Origin: Clostridiales bacterium
GTDB lineage: Bacteria; Bacillota; Clostridia; Oscillospirales; Oscillospiraceae
Direction of reading: 5' to 3'
Assembly: GCA_021200895.1 (NCBI GenBank)
Contig: JAJQFX010000032.1
Span: 1-7,417, forward strand
Length of the DNA: 7,417 nucleotides
Shown piece by piece: positions 1 to 4,638 of the stretch. Within the stretch, counting starts at the first letter, position 1; each line of letters opens with the position of its first letter. Below the pieces are notes generated by a model. It was not told the DNA's origin. It ran no database searches and worked only from the letters and a program-made list of their open reading frames with translations. A program made the translations under genes and the position numbers.

Positions 1-162
1 GGCGGTGAAGAGGGCGGTCAGCGGGCTGGTCCAGGTCCCGTCCCGGCTGGAAACGGGCAGCGTCAGCAGCGCCGTTCCCATCAGGATGATGGCAAAGAAG
101 CTGAAAGCCAGCACCCGCCCGGGATTGGCAGAAAAGTTCAGTTTTTTGCGCTGTTTTTTCAC
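1..162 (-). CDS. TrkH/KtrB-family potassium uptake protein, N-terminal 54 codons (cut by window edge)
   Basis: This is the beginning of an integral membrane subunit of a Trk/Ktr potassium transporter, which moves K+ across the cytoplasmic membrane together with a cytosolic nucleotide-binding TrkA/KtrA subunit. Only 54 residues are in the window. They show a basic start (VKKQRKK), then NPGRVLAFSFFAIILMGTAL and TLPVSSRDG, ending in ALFTA. The family's opening pattern is P-x-R-hydrophobic-F-x2-IIL-x-GT-x-LL-x-LP followed by ALFTATS, so the match is good over the whole visible part, including the first membrane helix (about residues 17-36). The start is a GTG at 160-162. An AGGAGG (174-179) lies 11 nt upstream, a little far but the only good site. 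The gene continues past the left edge, so completeness and subunit partner cannot be judged. Whether to call it trkH or ktrB is undecided. Confidence in the family is fairly high, from memory of the consensus. Confidence 0.82.
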   Translation of the reverse strand, partial: MKKQRKKLNFSANPGRVLAFSFFAIILMGTALLTLPVSSRDGTWTSPLTALFTA

Positions 163-201
163 TGCTGCGAAAACCTCCTGCCGCAGGCCGGGGAAACCGG
201 A

Positions 202-264
202 GGGCGGCGGCCCGTCCCGCCCGGTGCACCGCCAACTGAGGCACGTCCAGGGAGCGCGCCGCCC
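202..264 (-). promoter_or_regulatory. GC-rich structured 5' leader of the potassium transporter mRNA
   Basis: The transporter mRNA, if it starts near 288, has a leader of about 126 nt. Within it, GGGCGGCG (257-264 read on the minus strand) pairs perfectly with CGCCGCCC (202-209), enclosing 47 nt that include the palindrome GGTGCACC (223-230). A further small hairpin, CCGG-TTTCC-CCGG (188-200), lies between this stem and the ribosome binding site. K+ transporter genes in Firmicutes are often controlled by the c-di-AMP (ydaO) riboswitch, but I do not see that riboswitch's conserved GGGGAACC / GGGGUGAA blocks here. I therefore call only a structured leader, not a known riboswitch class. Confidence 0.3.
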
Positions 265-294
265 AATTTTGTGGGAAAACGTTCCCTTTTTCTT

Positions 295-323
295 ATCATA
301 ACAAACCTTCCGGGAGATTGCAA
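295..323 (-). promoter_or_regulatory. Sigma-A promoter for the potassium transporter gene
   Basis: Read on the minus strand, a -35 hexamer TTGCAA (323-318) is followed after exactly 17 nt by a -10 hexamer TATGAT (300-295). The -10 is preceded by TG one base upstream (TGTTATGAT), which makes it an extended -10. Transcription would start near 288, leaving a long leader before the GTG at 162. This is the best-looking promoter in the window. Confidence 0.65.
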
Positions 324-388
324 GCCTTTTGAACCGGGAAAACGGCTCCGACGGCCCCAAATTTTCTAAAAAATAGAAGAACTCTCCG

Positions 389-430
389 GTTGTGCAAAAT
401 TCGCAAAACGATTCATGTTCTTTTCACAAC
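389..430. promoter_or_regulatory. Imperfect dyad in the divergent control region
   Basis: GTTGTGCAAAA (389-399) is mirrored by TTTTCACAAC (421-430) with one base missing, across a 21-nt spacer that itself contains TTCGCAAAACGATTC. The surroundings (345-450) are distinctly AT-rich compared with the rest of the window. The dyad sits between two divergent promoters (295-323 on minus, 468-476 on plus), where an operator or an UP-type element would be expected. No regulator is known for it. Chance symmetry in AT-rich DNA is a real alternative. Confidence 0.2.
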
Positions 431-467
431 TCTTTTGCAGTTTCGCCAACAATTCGCCCCGGCGCGG

Positions 468-476
468 TGGTAAGAT
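468..476 (+). promoter_or_regulatory. Extended -10 promoter for the structured RNA
   Basis: TGGTAAGAT fits the extended -10 form TG-n-TAnnnT. No good -35 hexamer stands 16-18 nt upstream (the nearest is TTCGCC at 442-447, too far), which is tolerated when the TG extension is present. The upstream 100 nt are AT-rich. Transcription would begin around 482-485, just before the GC-rich structured stretch that ends at the terminator at 675. Confidence 0.4.
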
Positions 477-482
477 AGGGAC

Positions 483-675
483 AATCAAACAAGGCGCTGC
501 GGCGGAAGCCCTCCGGGGGCTGCTTCCGCCGACGCTCCTGATAGATGGGCCACATCTTTTCTGACCTCACTGCTCCACTCGCTGGCAGCTGTCGGCGCGG
601 GGGGCAGACTAAAAGCTCCGAATCCTGTGATTCGTTTTGTATATAACAGCGCCGTCCGTTTGGGCGGCGCTTTTT
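483..675 (+). ncRNA. Candidate structured small RNA (about 190 nt), family not recognised
   Basis: A promoter-like site, a GC-rich structured body and an intrinsic terminator follow one another here, with no protein gene directly attached. Visible helices are: a strong hairpin GGCGGAAGC/GCTTCCGCC (501-509 with 522-530) capped by a UCCG loop context; an alternative helix CGCCGAC/GTCGGCG (527-533 with 591-597), extended by GCT/AGC; a hairpin of six pairs, two of them G-U (581-586 with 591-596); CGAAT/ATTCG (619-623 with 630-634); and an end-to-end stem GGCGCTG/CAGCGCC (493-499 with 647-653). The size and the 5'-3' closing stem recall 6S RNA, but the large 5' hairpin does not fit, and I find no signature of SRP RNA, RNase P RNA, tmRNA or a T-box. 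A leader that attenuates the gene at 840 is another possibility. Existence as a transcript is moderately supported; identity is unknown. Confidence 0.5.
648..675 (+). terminator. Intrinsic terminator of the structured RNA
   Basis: AGCGCCGTCC (648-657) pairs with GGGCGGCGCT (662-671) as a 10-bp stem with one G-U pair and a GTTT loop, followed immediately by TTTTT (671-675). This is a textbook rho-independent terminator in plus orientation. Its left arm can alternatively pair with 493-499 near the presumed 5' end of the transcript. Confidence 0.85.
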
Positions 676-716
676 GCGGGAATTTTCTCAACGCATCGTG
701 AAAGTTCTGTACTTTT

Positions 717-740
717 CTGTAGGGGCGGCCCGTGGCCGCC
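717..740. repeat. Half copy of the GGGGCGGCC palindromic repeat
   Basis: These 24 bases are identical to 4544-4567, the left arm of the complete palindromic element near rsfS. Only one arm is present; after 740 the sequence diverges (TGCAAGGAG) and no opposing arm follows before the gene at 840. The arm is itself palindromic (GGGCGGCC-CGT-GGCCGCC), so it could still form a short GC hairpin. It lies between the small RNA terminator and the promoter at 781-809. Confidence 0.75.
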
Positions 741-780
741 TGCAAGGAGTACACTTCGCTGATTTTGGAGAAGAATCCCC

Positions 781-809
781 TTGCAATTTCCCTTTTTTCG
801 CGCTATTCT
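781..809 (+). promoter_or_regulatory. Probable promoter of the GIY-YIG gene
   Basis: TTGCAA (781-786) and TATTCT (804-809) are separated by exactly 17 nt. Each matches the sigma-A consensus at four of six positions, and the -35 is the same TTGCAA used by the potassium transporter promoter. The start point would lie near 816, giving a leader of about 24 nt that just contains the strong ribosome binding site at 825-831. Confidence 0.5.
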
Positions 810-839
810 GGAAAAAACAGAGAAAAGGAGGCCACACGG

Positions 840-1124
840 ATGGAACCCCACAGCTGGTGGGCCTATATGGTCCAGTGTGCAGACGGCACCCTCTACACCG
901 GCATCGCCGCCGACGTGGACCGGCGGGCGGAGGTCCACAACCGGGGCCGGGGCGCGAAGTACACCCGCAGCCGCCTGCCGGTGCAGGTGGTCTACCGGGA
1001 GGAACAGCCCACCAAGGGGGACGCCCTCCGCCGGGAAATGGCAATCAAGAGGCTGTCCCGCCGGGAGAAGCTGGAGCTGATAGCCGGGAAAGATAACCCC
1101 CCTCACATTCCATTGGACAGATAG
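840..1124 (+). CDS. GIY-YIG domain protein of the small YhbQ/UPF0213 type
   Basis: This is a stand-alone GIY-YIG nuclease-fold protein of 94 residues. Small proteins of this type (YhbQ/YazA, UPF0213) are thought to act on DNA in repair, but their physiological substrate is poorly defined. The GIY strand appears as AYM (residues 8-10) and the YIG strand as YTG (19-21), preceded by CADGTLYTG. The conserved Arg (R28/R29) and His (H33-N34) follow, then KYTRSRLPV (40-48) and the REMAIKRLSRREK helix (65-77) with the metal-binding Glu (probably E66). Start: the frame is open back to 732, but the ATG at 840 has AAGGAGG (825-831) eight bases upstream, and the family begins right at this point. The longer reading would translate repeat DNA. 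It stands alone on the plus strand, converging on leuS. Confidence 0.88.
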   Translation: MEPHSWWAYMVQCADGTLYTGIAADVDRRAEVHNRGRGAKYTRSRLPVQVVYREEQPTKGDALRREMAIKRLSRREKLELIAGKDNPPHIPLDR

Positions 1125-1125
1125 G

Positions 1126-1157
1126 AACCCCCGTCCGTGTGTGCGGACGGGGGGTTT
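1126..1157 (+). terminator. Intrinsic terminator after the GIY-YIG gene
   Basis: Two bases after the stop codon, CCCCCGTCCG (1128-1137) pairs with CGGACGGGGG (1144-1153) as a 10-bp stem with a TGTGTG loop. AA/TT (1126-1127 with 1155-1156) extends it past one bulged G. The run of T after it is short (TTTATG), so the terminator is strong in stem but weak in tail. Orientation fits the plus-strand gene. Confidence 0.7.
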
Positions 1158-1204
1158 ATGCATAAATAGGAACTCAGGCGATTCCTTTTGCCGTGCTTTG
1201 GGAT

Positions 1205-1445
1205 GGAACCCCTCCGTCGCGGCTTGCGCCGCGCCACCTCCCCTTTCAGGGGAGGCAAGAGGGGTGGTCGGTTGACAAACGGTACTCCTCTGCGGAAAAC
1301 CTGGACTATGCAGGGCAAATATGCTGACCAAACAGCAAGCACTATCTCACCTCGCCTCCCCTGAAAGGGCAGGGAGGGGCAAAGCCCCGGAAGTGCCGCT
1401 TGACGGCGGAGGGGGGACCATGCGAAGCATGGTGGAGGGGTTTCC
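1205..1445. mobile_element. MITE-like palindromic repeat element, about 241 bp
   Basis: The element is bounded by GGAACCCCTCC (1205-1215) and its near-perfect inverse GGAGGGGTTTCC (1434-1445). Nested inside are: hairpin CGCGGC-TTGC-GCCGCG (1218-1233); hairpin CCTCCCCT-TTC-AGGGGAGG (1237-1255); a perfect 16-bp inverted repeat between 1241-1256 and 1354-1369; and hairpin ACCATGC-GAA-GCATGGT (1417-1433). No transposase or credible ORF is present; open frames across it are low-complexity junk. Elements with AACCCCTCCGTC and CTCCCCTTTCAGGGGAG blocks are, from memory, dispersed in many copies in gut Clostridia genomes, and I infer a non-autonomous transposable element. No clear target-site duplication flanks it. 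It occupies the convergent gap between the GIY-YIG gene and leuS, where an insertion harms neither. Confidence 0.7.
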
Positions 1446-1494
1446 CGCCGGAATTGATGCCAAGATTGATTTAAAGGGATGACCGTAACTGGTT

Positions 1495-4023
1495 TTACTT
1501 AAAAATCAGGTTGACGATCTTCACGGCCTTGGACTTCTTGTCCCGCACGACGATCTTCCGCACCAGCTGCTTGCCCCCGGCCTGGCGCTGGATCTTGGCG
1601 TCGGCCAGAGCTGCGGCGACCACGGTCTCGTCGTCGGCGTCGGTGGGAACGACAATGTTGGCGCGGACCTTGCCCGCCACCTGCACCGCCAGCTGCACCG
1701 TGGCGGCGACGGTCTTGCTCTCATCATACTCCGGCCAGGGCTGCTTGCAGATCATGCCCTCCCCGGCAAAGCCCAGGTTCTCCCACATTTCCTCGCAGAT
1801 ATGGGGGGCGATGGGGGACAGCAGCAGCAGCAGGGCCTTCAAATCGCCCTTGGTGCAGCCGTTGGCGTAGAAGTCGTTGGTCAGGGCCATCATGGTAGCG
1901 ATGGCGGTGTTGAACTTCATGGCCTCGATGTCCTCGTTGACCTTCTTGATGGCCTTGTGGATGGCGGCCACGTTGGCCTGGTAGTGCTTCATGTTGTCTC
2001 TGCACTTCTCCTGGAGGTTCCAGACCCGATCCAGGAACCGCTTGCAGCCCCGGACGGCCTCATCCGACCAGGTGGCGGTCTTTTCGAAGTCGCCGATGAA
2101 CATGATATACAGCCGCATGGTGTCCGCGCCGTACTCCCGGATGACGTCGTCAGCGTTGACCACGTTGCCCAGGCTCTTGGACATCTTGACGGAGGGCCGG
2201 AGGGCCTGACTGCCGTACTTCTCCACCATGGCGTCCTTCTCCTCCTGGGTCTCGAAGTTGCCTACATAGTGGGGGTTCTTGCCCAGAATCATGCCGTGGC
2301 TGGTGCGCTTGGCGTAAGGCTCCGCATAGGGCACCACGCCGATGTCGTGGAGGAAGTTGTTCCAGAACCGGCTGTAGAGCAGATGGAGGGTGGTGTGCTC
2401 CATACCGCCGTTGTACCAGTCCACTTGGCCCCAGTACTCCAGGGCCTCCTTGGAGGCCAGAGCGTCGTCATTGTTCGGGTCCATATACCGCAGGAAGTAC
2501 CAGCTGGAACCCGCCCACTGGGGCATGGTGTCAGTCTCCCGCTGGGCAGGGCCGCCGCAGCAGGGGCAGGTGGTGTTGACCCAGTCGGTCATGGCAGAGA
2601 GGGGGGACTCGCCGTCGTCGGTGGTCTCGTAGCTCTCCACCTCGGGCAGCAGCAGAGGCAGCTGGTCCTCCGGCAAGGCCACATAGCCGCACTTGGGGCA
2701 GTTGACGATGGGGATGGGTTCGCCCCAGTACCGCTGGCGGGAGAACACCCAGTCCCGCAGCTTGTAGTTGACCTGGGCGTGACCGATGTGGTTCTCCTCC
2801 AGGTAGTTAATCATGGCTTCCTTGGCCTCTTCCACCGTCATGCCGGTGATGAAGCCGGAGTTGACCATCACGCCGGTGGCTACGTCGGTGAACGCCTCTT
2901 TACTCAGGTCCACCAGCGCGCCGTCGCTGCTGGCGACGACCTGGATGATGGGCAGGTCAAAGACCTTGGCGAACTCGAAGTCGCGGGTGTCGTGGGCGGG
3001 CACGGCCATAATTGCGCCGGTGCCGTAGGTCGCCAGCACGTAGTCAGAGATAAAGATGGGGATTTCCTCGTTGTTGACAGGGTTGATGGCCCGGACGCCC
3101 TCCAGCTTGACGCCGGTCTTGTCCTTTGCCAGCTCGGTGCGCTCAAAGTCGGACTTGGAGGCGGCCTTCTTTACGTAGGCTTCTACCTCGTCATAGTTGG
3201 TCAGCTTGTCCTTCCACTTGGTCACGTAGGCGTGCTCCGGGGCGATGACCATGTAAGTCGCGCCAAAGAGGGTGTCACAGCGGGTGGTGTAGACGGTGAG
3301 GACATCCCCCTCAGTGGTCTGGAAGTTGACCTCCGCGCCGGTGGAGCGGCCGATCCAGTTCTTCTGCTGGATTTTGACCCGCTCGATATAGTCCACGTCG
3401 TCCAGGCCGTCGATGAGCTTCTGGGCGTAGGCGGTGATTTTCAGCATCCACTGGCTCTTTTCCTTGCGGACCACAGGGGAGCCACACCGCTCGCAGACGC
3501 CCTCCACCACTTCCTCGTTGGCGAGAACGCACTTGCAGGAGGTACACCAGTTCACGGGCATGGTGGTCTTGTAGGCCAGACCGTGCTTGAACAGCTGGAG
3601 GAAGATCCACTGGGTCCACTTGTAATACTTGGGGTCGGTGGTGTCGATGAGCCGGTCCCAGTCGAAGGAGTAGCCCAGCATATGGAGCTGGCGGGTGAAG
3701 TTCTTGATGTTCTCCTGGGTGACAGTCGCCGGATGCACATGGTTCTTGATGGCATAGTTCTCGGTGGGCAGGCCGAAGGCGTCGTAGCCGATGGGGAACA
3801 GGACGTTGTAACCGTCCATGCGCTTCTTCCGGGCCACCACATCCATGGCGGTGTAGGGCCGGGGATGGCCCACGTGCAGACCCGCCCCGGAGGGGTAGGG
3901 GAACTCCACCAGACCGTACCACTTGGGACGGGTGGTATCGCCGGTGACGGCCTGGAACGCCTTGGCGTCCTGCCACTTCTTCTGCCATTTCTTCTCAATG
4001 GCTACAAAATCGTATTTCAACAT
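1495..4023 (-). CDS. leuS: Leucyl-tRNA synthetase
   Basis: LeuS attaches leucine to tRNA-Leu in the cytoplasm and proofreads mischarged tRNA. From the ATG chosen here it has 842 residues, normal for the family. The class I signature HIGH appears as HVGH (about residue 50-53) and KMSKS at 613-617. The CP1 editing domain shows TTRCDTLFG (246-254) and GTGAIMAVPAHDTRD (334-348) with the editing Asp at 345. Zinc-type pairs are CTSC...CERC (160-180) and CPKC...CPCC (442-489). The C-terminal domain ends in VVRDKKSKAVKIVNLIFK. HVGHPRPYTAMD replaces the common HVGHPEGYTATD; together with YYKWTQWIFLQ it marks what I remember as a clostridial subtype. Start: the frame opens with GTG at 4029, two codons upstream, but ATG at 4021-4023 gives the family's usual MLKYDF beginning; the ribosome site is weak (AAAAGAG). 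It is the last gene of the operon, 73 nt after rsfS, with no T-box and no clear terminator behind it. Confidence 0.97.
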   Translation of the reverse strand: MLKYDFVAIEKKWQKKWQDAKAFQAVTGDTTRPKWYGLVEFPYPSGAGLHVGHPRPYTAMDVVARKKRMDGYNVLFPIGYDAFGLPTENYAIKNHVHPATVTQENIKNFTRQLHMLGYSFDWDRLIDTTDPKYYKWTQWIFLQLFKHGLAYKTTMPVNWCTSCKCVLANEEVVEGVCERCGSPVVRKEKSQWMLKITAYAQKLIDGLDDVDYIERVKIQQKNWIGRSTGAEVNFQTTEGDVLTVYTTRCDTLFGATYMVIAPEHAYVTKWKDKLTNYDEVEAYVKKAASKSDFERTELAKDKTGVKLEGVRAINPVNNEEIPIFISDYVLATYGTGAIMAVPAHDTRDFEFAKVFDLPIIQVVASSDGALVDLSKEAFTDVATGVMVNSGFITGMTVEEAKEAMINYLEENHIGHAQVNYKLRDWVFSRQRYWGEPIPIVNCPKCGYVALPEDQLPLLLPEVESYETTDDGESPLSAMTDWVNTTCPCCGGPAQRETDTMPQWAGSSWYFLRYMDPNNDDALASKEALEYWGQVDWYNGGMEHTTLHLLYSRFWNNFLHDIGVVPYAEPYAKRTSHGMILGKNPHYVGNFETQEEKDAMVEKYGSQALRPSVKMSKSLGNVVNADDVIREYGADTMRLYIMFIGDFEKTATWSDEAVRGCKRFLDRVWNLQEKCRDNMKHYQANVAAIHKAIKKVNEDIEAMKFNTAIATMMALTNDFYANGCTKGDLKALLLLLSPIAPHICEEMWENLGFAGEGMICKQPWPEYDESKTVAATVQLAVQVAGKVRANIVVPTDADDETVVAAALADAKIQRQAGGKQLVRKIVVRDKKSKAVKIVNLIFK

Positions 4024-4052
4024 GATCACTCTTTTCTCTGAAATTACTCAAC

Positions 4053-4088
4053 AAACCCTTTCGGGCAACTCATTGTGAGAAGGGGTTT
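4053..4088 (-). promoter_or_regulatory. Hairpin in the rsfS-leuS gap
   Basis: Read on the minus strand, AAACCCCTT (4088-4080) faces AAAGGGTTT (4061-4053): nine positions with one mismatch around an 18-nt loop. It sits between the rsfS stop and the leuS start. The tail after it (GTTGAGTAATTT) is not a T run, so it is not a convincing terminator. It may be a processing or weak attenuation site, or nothing. The gap is too short for a T-box leader and lacks the T-box core sequence. Confidence 0.25.
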
Positions 4089-4096
4089 CTGCGCTT

Positions 4097-4465
4097 TTAT
4101 TCCTCCGGCTTCGCCAGGAAGGGGGTGATGTCCACCTTGTCCGCGTCCTGCCACAGCCGCTCCAGGCTGTAGAACTCCCGCTGCTCCGGCAGGAACAGGT
4201 GGACGATGACGGTGCTGAAATCCAGCACCCGCCAGCCGCTTTCCCGCTCCCCCTCCACGCTGTAGGGGGTCTCGCCCAGCTTTTCCGCAGCCTCCTCTGT
4301 CGCGTCGGACAGGGTGCGCAGCTGGGTGGTGGAGGCGGCGGTGGCCATGACGAAGTAGTCCGCCAGGGTGGTCACGTCGGTGGTGTGGAGCACCTCAATG
4401 TTCATGCCGCGCTTTTTGTCGATGGCGTTGACGATGGCGGCGGTCAACTCTAAGGCTTCTGCCAT
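4097..4465 (-). CDS. rsfS: Ribosomal silencing factor RsfS (RsfA/Iojap family)
   Basis: RsfS binds ribosomal protein uL14 on the 50S subunit and blocks joining with 30S, dampening translation in starvation or stationary phase. The 122-residue protein matches the family end to end: IVNAIDKKRGMNIEVLH (11-27), the hallmark LADYFVMATAAS (34-45), YSVEGERESGWRVLDF (68-83), VIVHLFLPEQREFY (86-99) and LERLWQDA (101-108). The ATG at 4463-4465 has AAAGGAG nine bases upstream and gives the family's normal N-terminus. The frame stays open to 4789, but that extension would translate the palindromic repeat at 4545-4613. It follows nadD-yqeK, its usual partner in Firmicutes, but after a 173-nt gap enlarged by that repeat, and precedes leuS. 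Confidence 0.95.
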   Translation of the reverse strand: MAEALELTAAIVNAIDKKRGMNIEVLHTTDVTTLADYFVMATAASTTQLRTLSDATEEAAEKLGETPYSVEGERESGWRVLDFSTVIVHLFLPEQREFYSLERLWQDADKVDITPFLAKPEE

Positions 4466-4544
4466 GCTGTGTTTCTCCTTTAACGTATAAATGCTGTATG
4501 GGTGTTTGCTTGCCGCAATGATTATCAGGAAAACCACAACCCCC

Positions 4545-4613
4545 TGTAGGGGCGGCCCGTGGCCGCCCGCGTTCAAAGAGCGGTTTCCCGGGCGGCCAAG
4601 GGCCGCCCCTACA
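4545..4613. repeat. Complete palindromic repeat element with 25-bp terminal inverted repeats
   Basis: The left arm (4545-4569, beginning TGTAGGGGCGGCC) and the right arm (4589-4613, ending GGCCGCCCCTACA) are inverted copies matching at 24 of 25 positions, around a 19-nt centre (4570-4588). Each arm is also a hairpin by itself (GGGCGGCC-CGT-GGCCGCCC at 4550-4568; GGGCGGCC-AAG-GGCCGCCC at 4590-4608), so the 69-bp unit can fold as one long hairpin or as two short ones. There is no target-site duplication that I can see and no ORF. A 24-base identical half copy lies at 717-740. It sits between nadD-yqeK and rsfS inside the operon. A non-autonomous mobile or REP-like element is inferred. Confidence 0.85.
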
Positions 4614-4638
4614 ATACGGCGAACAAAAGAAATCCTTT

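Noticed and set aside
163..290. c-di-AMP (ydaO) riboswitch in the transporter leader
   Set aside because: Gene context fits, but the conserved purine-rich core blocks are not visible and the leader is much more GC-rich and shorter than usual.
5..301. A 98-codon plus-strand frame at the left edge
   Set aside because: It is antisense to the TrkH/KtrB start and its leader, has no ribosome site, and its protein is compositionally random.
483..675. 6S RNA assignment for the structured RNA
   Set aside because: Length and the end-to-end stem fit, but the stable 5' hairpin (501-530) breaks the expected central-bubble layout and I cannot identify conserved 6S sequence. It is left unnamed pending a covariance search.
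732..839. N-terminal extension of the GIY-YIG protein by 36 codons
   Set aside because: It begins in the half repeat and lacks a ribosome site, while the ATG at 840 has AAGGAGG at 8 nt and matches the family start.
609..1342. Overlapping minus-strand frames of 240 and 79 codons
   Set aside because: They run through the terminators, the GIY-YIG gene in antisense and the MITE-like element; the protein is Pro/Arg-rich junk with repeat-derived stretches and no motif.
1446..1494. Search for a leuS terminator
   Set aside because: No stem followed by a T run is seen on the minus strand. The hairpin at 1417-1433 just beyond lacks a T tail, so no terminator is called.
1801..4041. A 746-codon open frame on the plus strand opposite leuS
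   Set aside because: It is exactly antisense to leuS and made of Gly/Val/His/Leu-rich low-complexity protein, as expected from the codon bias of a GC-rich gene read backwards. LeuRS motifs on the minus strand are unambiguous.
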